DNA from: Lachnospira sp900551945
Lineage (GTDB): Bacteria > Bacillota > Clostridia > Lachnospirales > Lachnospiraceae
Length of the DNA: 64,000 nucleotides
Assembly (NCBI GenBank): GCA_048380335.1
Contig: DBFCCI010000006.1
Location: 1 to 64,000 of the forward strand
Reading direction: 5' to 3'
Part shown: in pieces, positions 34,449-44,208 of the stretch
Position numbering within the stretch: position 1 is the first letter of the stretch
How the letters are laid out: each line of letters opens with the position of its first letter
Program-made: the position numbers and the translations under genes
The notes under the pieces: generated by a model
What the model was told of the DNA's origin: nothing
Database searches by the model: none
The model's input: only the letters and a program-made list of their open reading frames with translations

Positions 34449-37400
34449 ATGCCACAGATTAACAGAATAAGAGTCAATAATGTAAAATATAACTTTGGTA
34501 CGCAAGTTTATGATGACTTTATTATGCGTTTTAATTGTAAAAATACTATCTATGACCTTGCAAACGGTGGTGGCAAGAGTCTTCTTATGCTTTTGCTTTT
34601 GCAAAATGTAATTCCTAATTGTACCCTTGATGAGAAACAGCCAATTGAAAAGTTATTTCGTGCAGGTTGTGATAATACAGTTATTCATTCGCTTGTAGAA
34701 TGGAAGCTTGATTCGTGTTATAGAAAAGACAACTTTAAATATATGACAACTGGTTTTTGTGCAAGAAAAGGTCATGTAAAAGAGTATGAAAATGCACAAG
34801 AAAACGCACAAGATACGTCAGATAATGCGAGCATAGAGTATTTTAATTATTGTATTTTTTATAGAAAATTTGGAGATAACGATATTAAAAATCTTCCCCT
34901 TGTAAATGATAACGGCGAAAGAGTGACATATAACGGACTTAAGGCATATTTAAGAGAGCTTGAAAAGAAAGATTTTAATGTGTCTGTAAAAATATTTGAT
35001 AGAAAAGGCGATTATCAAAACTTCATAAGTAAATATGGTCTGTTTGAAAGTCAGTGGGAAATAATTAGGGGGATTAATAAGACAGAAGGTCATGTAAGAA
35101 CTTACTTTGAAACTAACTATAAGACAAGTAGAAAAGTAGTTGAAGACTTGCTTATAGAAGAAATTATACAAAAGTCATTTAACAATCGTCTTGCAGTTAC
35201 AGATGATGAAGGAAAGATGGCTCAGACACTTCTTGATATTAAAGATAAGCTTGTGGAGCTTTCAAGAAAAAACGATACGATTAACAGTTACAACAATCAG
35301 ATATCATTAATAAATGACTTTGCAGAATATATAAAGACATTTAGCGAAATGTATATGAAAAAGGAAGACTTAAAAGTACAGCTTTATGATATGTTCGTGC
35401 AAAGTAAAAGACTTCTTAAGGTACAAGAAGATAATTTACAAAATATAGAAGAAAAGATTGATAATACAGAAAAGTTAAGGCTAAATGAGCAAAGAAAAGT
35501 TCAGACAGCACAAGTAATGACAGAGCAAAGCTCATTAAATTCAATAGAAGGTCTTATAAAAGAAAAAGAAAAGCTAAAAGCAGATAATTATAAAAGTTAT
35601 AAGGAATTAGTAGAAAAACTTAAATTAATGGAGTCAGCAAATGATTATAACGATTATAAGAATTATCAAAAAGCACTTTATGAAGCTGAACTTATTGTAA
35701 AAAACCGTATGCGTGATAACAGCGAGTTGATAAAAGAATTAAAAGATATTGTTAATGTATATAAAGCTTGTTATGACGTAAAGCTTGATAAACTTAAAAA
35801 TGAACAACAGGCTATGTTATTACAGTCAAAAGAGCATGAGGACAATTACAATCAGTATCAAGAAAGTGAAATGCAGCTTGAAAAGACAATTGCTTCTTCA
35901 GAAAGTATGACAACTTATATTAAAAGTGAGATACAAAAAGAAGAAAAAGAACAAAGTGCATTAATGATTGATACAGACCTTATTGTGTCAGAAAATGTAA
36001 TAGAGCTACAGAAAGAAAATGACAAACTTATTGAAAAAATCAGACATGAATATGACGATATAATAAAGGATTATAATAAAATAAGTAATGACTTAAATAG
36101 CACAAAACAAGAATTGTCAGCAGTTGTGGCAATGAGTAATTATTTTACAGAACAGTTAAAAAATATAAATGAAAAAGAAGCTGTTACAAAAAAAGATATT
36201 ACTCGAATTGAGCAATTAAAAAAGATATATTTAATAAGTAATATAAAAGACCTTTTAGAAGTTATATATGACAATTATAAACAAACTGAGCGAAGTATTA
36301 TAACTCTTGAAAGTGAAGAAAAAAGTCTTAATACATTTATTGAAAATGCTAAAAAAGGTGAGTATTCATTTGATGAGCCAATGATAAATAAATTAAGAAC
36401 TTATCTTAATATGCACTATAAAGATTGTATTATTGGTGGGCATGAATGGGTAAGAAAGCTTGATGAGCCTACTAGAATAAAGCTTACAAGAAAAGTACCA
36501 TTTATTGAATATGCTTTTATAGTAACTAAAGATTTTGAAAAAATCGGACATGATAAAGTGCTGTCAGACTTTTATCGAAGTGCATATATAGTTCCAATTG
36601 TAAGTGTTGATATTCTTAATACTGTAGATGAAGATATAAACAATGAAATAAATACAGCGCATATTGCATTTGCAGGCAAAGATTTATCATTTTTATATGA
36701 TAAAAATAGATGTGAAGCACAGATAAAAACGGCTTATGAAGAACTAGAAGAAGTACAGTTAAAGCTTAAAAAGGCGAAAGATAATAAAAATGCTTTGTGG
36801 GACGATTATACATTTGTAACAAAACAAATAGCTATTAGTGATATATCAGATATTGAAAAATCAGAAGCTATAAATAATCGTATTAAGGAAAATGAAAAAA
36901 AGAAGCTTGAACTCGAAAAAAGGTGTGAGAGTTTTTTGGCAGTTCTTGAAAGCAATCAAATACAACAAAATGAGTTAAAATCTAAAAAAGAAAAGCTTGA
37001 TAAGAAAAGTGATTTAATAAAAAGTATTATATTACTCAACAGCTCTATATCAGAAAAGTATCAACGCCTTGAAGCAGAAAAAAATTTACAAAAAGATTGT
37101 AAAGAGAAGTTAAGACAGTTAAAAATTGATAAAGATAATCAGCATAAATTGATTGAAAGTAATGAAGTAGTTCTTGAAAATATTAAGGATAGTATAGCAC
37201 ATTTAGAGTCTGTCTGGGAAAATATGAGAAGTTATGAAGACCAGACAGATTATAACAGTAGAGAAGTTATAGATGTAGATAAATGTGATATAGATGAGCT
37301 TGAAAGTAAATATATAGCAATTAAAGCTGCGCTTGATGGAAAGAATACAGACCTTGCTGATAAAGAAGCACTTGTAAATCATTACAGACAGTCAATGAAT

Positions 37401-38915
37401 AAATGTAAACATTCAATAGAGTACAGAGGAAGTTCTTTTGATGAGATACAAGAAATGTTTAACGCAGGAAATATATCTGTGTGTAGTGTTTCAGAACTTG
37501 AAAATATTAAAGTTAAGATTAAAGACGTTGAAAAAAAGATAAATGAAATTGATTTAGAATTAGATTCACAAAATGCTTTGATGAACCGTCTTGAAGGAAG
37601 TATTGCACATGGAGTACGACAGATTGAAGAAAAATTTGGAGTGTTTGAAAAGTTTGCTTGCGATAACATTGACAGTTTTATAGCGCAGCATAAGGAGTAT
37701 ATAAAAGAACTTGCCGAGAATATAACAAAGGCTGAAAAACAGCAAAAGGCAATAGAAAAAGAAATGCGTCACCTTATGGTTATTGAAAAAGACCTTGAAA
37801 GAATTGTAGAAGATATAGGAATGAGCATTGATATAAATATACAAAAATTAGACACAGATAATGTTTATAATAAAGACAATGTCTGTATAGATATTAGCGA
37901 ATATGAAGCTGTACAAAAAGAGTTTAATAAATTGACAAAGCTTGAATTTAAAAAGCAAGATGAATTTAATAAAAATAAAACAGCATTAATTGAAAAGCTA
38001 GAAAAAATTGATGGAATTGAACTTGCACAAGAAATTAAGTTGTCAGTAAATCTTCCAAAAAATGAAAATGATACAATTGAACTTGTTGAAAGATTAAAAG
38101 AAACTAATACATTTATACAGCTTGAAAAAGAAAGAGTAGCTAAAGGTATTGAAGATATGGAAAAGATTAAGGCTAACTTTGAAAATCGTTGTATACAAAT
38201 ATGTAGCAATGTTAAAACAGAGCTTGATAGACTTTCTAAATTATCAGATATTACAATGGATAAAGAAGTTATATCAATTATAGGGCTTAATATTCCATAT
38301 ATAAAGGAAGAACTTTATAAACAAAAAATGTCAGAGTATATTGATGCAACAATACTTACAGCAGAAGGGCTTAAAGATACACAAGAAAGATTAAAATATA
38401 TAAGAAGCCGTCTTGCATGGAAAAGATTGTTTTCTGTCATTGTTACAGATATGAATAGTATTAGAGTTAATCTTTATAAAAGAGAACGAATTAAAGATAT
38501 GAGCCGTTATCTAAGATATGAGGAAGCAGTAGGTTCAACAGGACAGTCACAAGGAATATATATTCAATTTCTTATTGCAATTATTAATTATATTTCAAGT
38601 ATTAATGCAGTAGGAGCTGACAGTAAAATATTAGGTAAAACTATCTTTATCGACAATCCTTTTGGTGCGGCAAAGGATATATATATATGGGAGCCTATCT
38701 TTAAACTTTTAAAGACTAATCATGTACAGCTTATTGTGCCAGCAAGAGGGGCTACACCTGCTATAACAGGCAGGTTTGATGTTAATTATATATTGGGTCA
38801 AAAGCTTGTAAGTAATAAGCAACAAACTGTTGTTATTGATTATTATAGTCAAGCAGATAATGAAGAACTTGAGTATACAAAAATGAACTATGAACAGACC
38901 ACATTAAAGTTTTAA
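34449..38915 (+). CDS. jetC: JetC-like SMC ATPase
   Basis: A 1488-residue SMC/MukB-type ATPase. The N-terminal head has the Walker A NGGGKS (39-44). Long coiled coils rich in Lys/Glu/Asn occupy about residues 290-1260, interrupted near 650-760 by a non-coiled region that should be the hinge. The C-terminal head has a signature-like SQGIYIQFLIAI and Walker B IFIDNPFG, where N replaces the usual catalytic E. The heads and arms would extrude DNA with JetA/JetB. No JetD nuclease lies next to it. Confidence 0.85.
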   Translation: MPQINRIRVNNVKYNFGTQVYDDFIMRFNCKNTIYDLANGGGKSLLMLLLLQNVIPNCTLDEKQPIEKLFRAGCDNTVIHSLVEWKLDSCYRKDNFKYMTTGFCARKGHVKEYENAQENAQDTSDNASIEYFNYCIFYRKFGDNDIKNLPLVNDNGERVTYNGLKAYLRELEKKDFNVSVKIFDRKGDYQNFISKYGLFESQWEIIRGINKTEGHVRTYFETNYKTSRKVVEDLLIEEIIQKSFNNRLAVTDDEGKMAQTLLDIKDKLVELSRKNDTINSYNNQISLINDFAEYIKTFSEMYMKKEDLKVQLYDMFVQSKRLLKVQEDNLQNIEEKIDNTEKLRLNEQRKVQTAQVMTEQSSLNSIEGLIKEKEKLKADNYKSYKELVEKLKLMESANDYNDYKNYQKALYEAELIVKNRMRDNSELIKELKDIVNVYKACYDVKLDKLKNEQQAMLLQSKEHEDNYNQYQESEMQLEKTIASSESMTTYIKSEIQKEEKEQSALMIDTDLIVSENVIELQKENDKLIEKIRHEYDDIIKDYNKISNDLNSTKQELSAVVAMSNYFTEQLKNINEKEAVTKKDITRIEQLKKIYLISNIKDLLEVIYDNYKQTERSIITLESEEKSLNTFIENAKKGEYSFDEPMINKLRTYLNMHYKDCIIGGHEWVRKLDEPTRIKLTRKVPFIEYAFIVTKDFEKIGHDKVLSDFYRSAYIVPIVSVDILNTVDEDINNEINTAHIAFAGKDLSFLYDKNRCEAQIKTAYEELEEVQLKLKKAKDNKNALWDDYTFVTKQIAISDISDIEKSEAINNRIKENEKKKLELEKRCESFLAVLESNQIQQNELKSKKEKLDKKSDLIKSIILLNSSISEKYQRLEAEKNLQKDCKEKLRQLKIDKDNQHKLIESNEVVLENIKDSIAHLESVWENMRSYEDQTDYNSREVIDVDKCDIDELESKYIAIKAALDGKNTDLADKEALVNHYRQSMNKCKHSIEYRGSSFDEIQEMFNAGNISVCSVSELENIKVKIKDVEKKINEIDLELDSQNALMNRLEGSIAHGVRQIEEKFGVFEKFACDNIDSFIAQHKEYIKELAENITKAEKQQKAIEKEMRHLMVIEKDLERIVEDIGMSIDINIQKLDTDNVYNKDNVCIDISEYEAVQKEFNKLTKLEFKKQDEFNKNKTALIEKLEKIDGIELAQEIKLSVNLPKNENDTIELVERLKETNTFIQLEKERVAKGIEDMEKIKANFENRCIQICSNVKTELDRLSKLSDITMDKEVISIIGLNIPYIKEELYKQKMSEYIDATILTAEGLKDTQERLKYIRSRLAWKRLFSVIVTDMNSIRVNLYKRERIKDMSRYLRYEEAVGSTGQSQGIYIQFLIAIINYISSINAVGADSKILGKTIFIDNPFGAAKDIYIWEPIFKLLKTNHVQLIVPARGATPAITGRFDVNYILGQKLVSNKQQTVVIDYYSQADNEELEYTKMNYEQTTLKF

Positions 38916-38927
38916 AAATAAAGTATT

Positions 38928-39044
38928 ATTGTAGTAAACAACTCTTAAAATTAAATAAATCAATGTGAGTTGTGTTTACAATAAATGTTTGCTGTGATAC
39001 ACTAAAAATATATGCTCAGTGCATTTTTTAGTGTGATTTAAGAC
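38928..39044 (+). terminator. Two hairpins after jetC
   Basis: The first pairs ATTGTA-GTAAACAACTC with GAGTTGTGTTTACAAT (38928-38984). The second pairs ATACACTAAAAA with TTTTTAGTGTGAT (about 38998-39042). They separate jetC from the next gene and probably terminate or attenuate. Confidence 0.5.
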
Positions 39045-39083
39045 ATTGAGGGGTATAAAATATCAGAAAAGGTGGCGCTAGTT

Positions 39084-41546
39084 TTGGATAAGTATGAATT
39101 TAATATAAAAGTAGACCAAATTAAAAAACTTGCTTCTAAAAAAGAGTATAAAGAAGCAGCAAAGATAGCTAGTTCAATGAATTGGCAGAAAGTAAAAGAC
39201 TGGCCGACTCTGGCTACAATTATTAATGTACAAGAAGCGGCTGGCGATTTACTTGAAGCTAGGGATATGGCAATTCTTGCTTACAATCGTAATCTTGGTG
39301 GAAGAAAGCTTGTATATAAACTTACTGAGTTACTTATTAAGTTAGAAGATTTTGAAAATGCAGAAGAACTTTACGATGAATATGAAAGAATGGCACAGCA
39401 TGATGTCAATAGATTTATATTGTATTATGAGTTAAGAAAAGCACAAAAGGCTTCTGACAATGAGCTTGTAGAAATACTTGAAGACTACCGAGAACATGAG
39501 ATTGACGAGAAGTATATGTATGAGCTTGCAAAGTTATATTTTAATACAGGAAGAAGAGAAGAATGTATTAAAATATGTGATGACCTTGTATTGTGGTTTC
39601 ACGATGGAATATATGTAGAAAATGCAATCAAGTTAAAACAAGAATATGGAGTGGCTCTTACAAATGCACAAAAGAGTATTCTTGAAAGTGCAGTAAAACG
39701 AAAGAATGATAAAGAAATAACAAAAGAAGAACTCTTTAAGCAGCAACAAGAGCTTGTAAGAATACAGCAAGACGATGTTGAAGAAGAATTAATGCGTGAC
39801 GAACTTAAAGAAAATGAGTCACAAAGTGGAATAAAAGGATTTTTTAAGAAAGCTTTTTCAGGATTTCAAGGTGAAAAAGAAAGTATCCTTAAAGATAGTG
39901 AAGAAGATAGTGATTATATAATTTCATTAGACAATAATGAGCAATCAACTAATGCTAAAGAAGATATTAGAAAAATCACGCAGGCAGTACAAGAAAAGAG
40001 TAATATAAGCGACAATATTGGTGAAGATGATAATATCAACAAGGCATCATTATCACTTCGTGATATGATAGAAAGTGCTAAAAAGCAAGTAGAAGAAAAT
40101 TGTGCGCAGGTAAGTCGTGGAGTTGATATAGTAGATGTTTCACAAGATACTACAAATAATAAAAATAATAATATAGCTAGTAGTAATAACAACTCTTATA
40201 GTTCACATCAGATACAACAAGAGCTAGTAGCTAATCTTAATAAGTTTATGCAGGAAGATGAAAAAGAAGTTGAAGCTTTAAGGCCACAACCAGTTGCAGA
40301 TGAAAATAAAGACACAAATTCAGATAACGACCAGATAGAAGGTCAGTTAAGTCTTGCTGATTGGGTGGAAACTGTTCGTGAAGAAAAGTATGGCAATCAA
40401 CATACTAAAGAATTTTCTAAAGCAGAATTAGAAAGAATGCTTGATGAAAAAGAAGAAAAGAGTGCTGCATATGAAAAGCTTATAGAAGAACAGAAAGCTC
40501 GTGCAAAGGCAGAAGGTACTGACTTTGATGAAGTAAAGGCAATATACGATGCACAAGTAAAATTAATGATAAATGCGGCAAAGACAGACCTTGCAATAAG
40601 AACTGGAAAAGCGACAGCAAAACTTGAAGCACAAGCTGAGAAGATAAAAAATGAAAATGCACCACAAGATAATATCAATTATCAGAACATTTATAATCAA
40701 TCAGGTGCAGGTAAATTTACAAGAATTAACAGTAATTCTTTTGATAATGTTGATGACCTTGATGAAGTTATAGAAGATGATAAGAAGCTACCACCTGAAC
40801 TTGCAACTATATTTAAAAAATATAAAGAAATGCCAGGACTTGAAAGACAGCTTGCAATGCTTTTTGAAGCCTATGAAAAGGAAATGCAGATAAGTACTTC
40901 CGCATTTGGTAATATTATTATTTCTGGTAATTCAAGCTCAGATAAGACAGACCTTGCAAGAACAATAATAAGAGCAGTTAATTACCTTTATCCTGACAAT
41001 CAGAAAAAGATTGCAAAAACGACGGGAGATAGTATTAATCACAGAGGGCTTGCAAAGGCTATGCACAAGTTAAAAGGAACAGCTCTTATTGTTGAAGGAG
41101 CGGGTGTTATACAGCCTAAGCGTATAAATGAAGTACTTGAATGTTTACAGCAAAATACTGAAAGAATGATAGTTATATTTGAAGACTCTGACGCAGAGAT
41201 GAATGTACTTATTAACTTTAATCCTGAGCTTACAAGAACATTTAACCATAGAATTGTACTTAAACAGTATACAGTTAATGAACTTGTTGAGATGGCAAGA
41301 AAATATGCAAGGAAAAGACAATTTGAAGTTGATGATGATGCATTACTTGAGTTATATCTTAAGATTGACAAACTTCATTCAATGAACGATAATATTAAGC
41401 TAGATGATATAAAAGAGATAATTAATAAAGCAATCCAAAATTCTGAAAAGAGAGCTTCTAGAAAAATATTTGGAAGTCTTAAAAAGAAAAGAAGTGATGG
41501 TGGAAATGTAACATTTCTATCAGAAGCAGATTTCAAAGATTTATAA
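39084..41546 (+). CDS. TPR-like protein with degenerate AAA domain, unknown function
   Basis: About 820 residues. Residues 1-190 are helical repeats (MDKYEFNIKVDQIKKL, then TPR-like EAAKIA/EARDMA/NAEELY units). The middle is acidic and low complexity. The C-terminal 220 residues resemble a SpoVK/CbbX-type AAA module: GNSSSDKTDLA stands at the Walker A position without the second glycine, and LIVEGAGVI stands at Walker B, so ATP hydrolysis is doubtful. The TTG start has AAGGTGG before it; a GTG at 39072 is an alternative. It lies downstream of jetC with hairpins between. The family seems to recur in Lachnospiraceae, but no function is known to me. Confidence 0.7.
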   Translation: MDKYEFNIKVDQIKKLASKKEYKEAAKIASSMNWQKVKDWPTLATIINVQEAAGDLLEARDMAILAYNRNLGGRKLVYKLTELLIKLEDFENAEELYDEYERMAQHDVNRFILYYELRKAQKASDNELVEILEDYREHEIDEKYMYELAKLYFNTGRREECIKICDDLVLWFHDGIYVENAIKLKQEYGVALTNAQKSILESAVKRKNDKEITKEELFKQQQELVRIQQDDVEEELMRDELKENESQSGIKGFFKKAFSGFQGEKESILKDSEEDSDYIISLDNNEQSTNAKEDIRKITQAVQEKSNISDNIGEDDNINKASLSLRDMIESAKKQVEENCAQVSRGVDIVDVSQDTTNNKNNNIASSNNNSYSSHQIQQELVANLNKFMQEDEKEVEALRPQPVADENKDTNSDNDQIEGQLSLADWVETVREEKYGNQHTKEFSKAELERMLDEKEEKSAAYEKLIEEQKARAKAEGTDFDEVKAIYDAQVKLMINAAKTDLAIRTGKATAKLEAQAEKIKNENAPQDNINYQNIYNQSGAGKFTRINSNSFDNVDDLDEVIEDDKKLPPELATIFKKYKEMPGLERQLAMLFEAYEKEMQISTSAFGNIIISGNSSSDKTDLARTIIRAVNYLYPDNQKKIAKTTGDSINHRGLAKAMHKLKGTALIVEGAGVIQPKRINEVLECLQQNTERMIVIFEDSDAEMNVLINFNPELTRTFNHRIVLKQYTVNELVEMARKYARKRQFEVDDDALLELYLKIDKLHSMNDNIKLDDIKEIINKAIQNSEKRASRKIFGSLKKKRSDGGNVTFLSEADFKDL

Positions 41547-41603
41547 AATATATGAAAGGAAAAGCTATTTAGTTGTATATGATTAAATAGCAGGAAAAAG
41601 AAC

Positions 41604-43592
41604 ATGAAAAATATTGATGAGTTGTCAGTAAACGCAATAAGAGTGTTGTCAGCAGATGCAATTCAGAAGGCTAATTCAGGACACCCTGGACTTCCCCTTG
41701 GAGCAGCACCAATGGCATATGAATTGTGGGCTAATCACATGAACCACAATCCAAAAGACCCTGAATGGAAGAACAGAGACCGTTTTGTATTATCTGGTGG
41801 ACATGGTTCAATGCTTTTATATTCATTATTACATCTTTTTGGATATGGCAATCTTAGTATTGATGATGTAAAGAATTTTAGACAGCTTAATTCACTTACA
41901 CCAGGTCATCCTGAATATGGTCATACTGTTGGTATTGAAGCTACAACAGGACCTTTAGGACAAGGTATGGCTATGGCAGTAGGTATGGCTATGGCAGAAG
42001 CTCATCTTGCAAGTGTATTCAACAAAGATGGTTATGATATAGTTGACCATTACACTTATGTATTAGGTGGAGATGGTTGTATGATGGAAGGTATTTCTTC
42101 TGAAGCTTTCTCTCTTGCAGGCACACTTAAGCTTAATAAACTCATTGTATTATATGACTCTAACAATATATCAATCGAAGGAAGTACAGATATTGCATTT
42201 ACAGAAAATGTAATAGAAAGAATGAATGCTTTCGGTTTCCAGACAATAGAAGTTGAAGATGGCAATGACCTTACAGCAATTGGTAAGGCTATTGAAGAAG
42301 CTAAGGCAGATAAGGATAGACCATCATTTATTAAGATTAATACTCTTATAGGTTATGGTTGTCCAGCTAAACAAGGTAAGGCAAGCGCACATGGTGAACC
42401 TCTTGGTGTTGACAATGTTACAGCACTTAAAGAAAATATTAACTGGCCATGTAAAGAAGCATTTGAAGTTCCACAGAAAGTATATGATAACTATAAAGCA
42501 ATCGCAGATAAGCTTGCTACAGTTGAAGATAGTTGGAATGAATTATTTGACAAGTACGCAAAAGAATATCCTGATATGAAGGAAAAGTGGGATAACTATT
42601 ACAATGGCTATGATATGTCAGAACTTTTCGACTCAGAAGAGTACTGGGCTAAGTCTGAAAAAGACGAAGCTACAAGAAGTACATCAGGTACAATCTTAAA
42701 TCAGATTAAAAAGTTTATGCCTAACTTAATTGGTGGTTCTGCTGACCTTGCACCATCTAATAAGACTAATATGAAAGATGCAGGAGATTTTTCTAAGGAT
42801 AATTATGGCGGCTCTAATCTTCACTTTGGTGTAAGAGAACAGGCCATGGCAGCAATTGTAAATGGTATTGCATTACATGGTGGTTTAAGACCATTTGCAG
42901 CTACTTTCTTTGTATTTAGTGATTACACTAAGCCAATGGCAAGACTTACAGCACTTATGAAGTTACCAGTTGTATATATATTTACACATGACAGTATTGG
43001 CGTAGGTGAAGATGGTCCAACACATGAACCAATTGAACAGCTTGCAGCTTTCCGTTCACTTCCTAACTTCTGTGTATACAGACCTTGTGACAGAACAGAA
43101 ACAGCAGCAGCATGGATGCACGCTATTCAGTCAAAAGACGAGCCAACAGCGCTTGTTCTTACAAGACAGAACTTAAAGCAACAGGCAGGTTCTTCTAAGG
43201 AAGCACTTAAGGGGGGTTATATCTTAGAAGATTCTACAAAGGCTGAACCAGATGCTATTATTATTGCAAGTGGTTCAGAAGTAGCACTTGCAACTGGCGC
43301 AAGAGAAGAACTCTTAAAAGAAGGAATTGATGTAAGAGTCGTAAGTATGCCTAGTATGGACGAATTTGAAAAGCAGTCAGAAGAATACAAGCAGTCAGTT
43401 CTTCCTAATAGCTGTAGAAAGAGAGTTGCTGTAGAAGCTCTTTCTGACTTTGGTTGGTATAGATATGTTGGTCTTGACGGTAAGGTTGTAGGAATGACAG
43501 GCTTTGGAGCTTCAGGTCCAGCAGGACAGCTTTTTGAGAAGTTTGGATTTAATGTAGAAAATGTAGTTAATACAGTTAAGAGTGTATTATAA
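41604..43592 (+). CDS. tkt: Transketolase
   Basis: A ThDP-dependent enzyme moving C2 units in the non-oxidative pentose phosphate pathway. The 662-residue protein is a full-length transketolase: SGHPGLPLGAAP at the N-terminus, the ThDP-binding GDG...N segment (LGGDGCMMEG), the pyrimidine-binding region (FGVREQAMA), and THDSIGVGEDGPTHEPIEQ, which are transketolase hallmarks. AGGAAAAAG precedes the ATG. Copy E of the palindromic element follows the stop. Confidence 0.97.
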   Translation: MKNIDELSVNAIRVLSADAIQKANSGHPGLPLGAAPMAYELWANHMNHNPKDPEWKNRDRFVLSGGHGSMLLYSLLHLFGYGNLSIDDVKNFRQLNSLTPGHPEYGHTVGIEATTGPLGQGMAMAVGMAMAEAHLASVFNKDGYDIVDHYTYVLGGDGCMMEGISSEAFSLAGTLKLNKLIVLYDSNNISIEGSTDIAFTENVIERMNAFGFQTIEVEDGNDLTAIGKAIEEAKADKDRPSFIKINTLIGYGCPAKQGKASAHGEPLGVDNVTALKENINWPCKEAFEVPQKVYDNYKAIADKLATVEDSWNELFDKYAKEYPDMKEKWDNYYNGYDMSELFDSEEYWAKSEKDEATRSTSGTILNQIKKFMPNLIGGSADLAPSNKTNMKDAGDFSKDNYGGSNLHFGVREQAMAAIVNGIALHGGLRPFAATFFVFSDYTKPMARLTALMKLPVVYIFTHDSIGVGEDGPTHEPIEQLAAFRSLPNFCVYRPCDRTETAAAWMHAIQSKDEPTALVLTRQNLKQQAGSSKEALKGGYILEDSTKAEPDAIIIASGSEVALATGAREELLKEGIDVRVVSMPSMDEFEKQSEEYKQSVLPNSCRKRVAVEALSDFGWYRYVGLDGKVVGMTGFGASGPAGQLFEKFGFNVENVVNTVKSVL

Positions 43593-43623
43593 TTTAATAT
43601 TTTCTATATATACTATATTAAAT

Positions 43624-43736
43624 GACACCTCATTATATTTGTATGCCCTTATCGAACAAGTATGTTTGCTTAGGTCACACAAATATAACAAGGTGTCCTT
43701 TTTAATAGTGCATTTAGTTTATATACTACGGATATC
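43624..43736 (+). repeat. GATATC palindromic element, copy E
   Basis: The variable stem is GACACCTCATTATATTTG with a nearly perfect complement ending at 43697; its sequence is unlike the other copies yet pairs equally well. The inner CGAACA/TGTTTG hairpin and right arm TATATACTACGGATATC are kept, the left end is degenerate. It follows tkt. Confidence 0.7.
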
Positions 43737-44061
43737 TTAGGGTAGGTTGTTGAGAAAAGAAATGCAAAATATAATGGGACATAAATTTTAAAGTTGTTTC
43801 ATATTATGCTTATGTGGTGATACATTTGACTACTTTCCACAGCAGGCTATGGAGTTTTTCGCTATTTATTTATAACAAGTTGAGAATGTACTTGTACAGT
43901 AGGGACAAGCTTTTTGGATAAACGGGAATGGTAGGTGTGTTGTAGCTATTTAACGGAGTGGGTTGCAAATGTGATTGTGATTATTAGTGTAGCTTTGGTA
44001 AATTATTTTTGTTTATGTAATGTATTTTTTATGTATTTTGTAAAATTAATATATTATTTAC
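43737..44061. other. Intergenic region tkt to alcohol dehydrogenase
   Basis: No ORF with a ribosome site was seen. The segment at 43828-43853 carries GACTACTTTCCACA and GGCTATGG, a minus-strand copy of the short motif found at 45654 and 61264. TGCAAAATATAAT at about 43762 resembles the outer end of the palindromic element. Confidence 0.35.
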
Positions 44062-44090
44062 TTGATTATTGATAATCATTTGGTTATAAT
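44062..44090 (+). promoter_or_regulatory. Promoter of iron alcohol dehydrogenase with palindrome in spacer
   Basis: TTGATT at 44062-44067, a 17-bp spacer, TATAAT at 44085-44090. Within it TGATTATTGATAATCA (44063-44078) has 7-bp arms with a 2-bp centre and contains TGATAATCATT, resembling part of a Fur-type box. A repressor bound there would block polymerase. Confidence 0.6.
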
Positions 44091-44208
44091 ACATATAAAG
44101 ATTGTCGTGAATTTAACAAAGTTTACCGAATATACTAATATTGTGGCAGATTATTACTAGCGAAGATGCACGATAACAAATATTTTTATATAACGGAGGG
44201 TATATATT

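Noticed and set aside
39072..41546. The gene after jetC as JetD
   Set aside because: It has TPR-like repeats and an AAA-like end, with no Toprim residues or DUF3322/DUF2220-like region.
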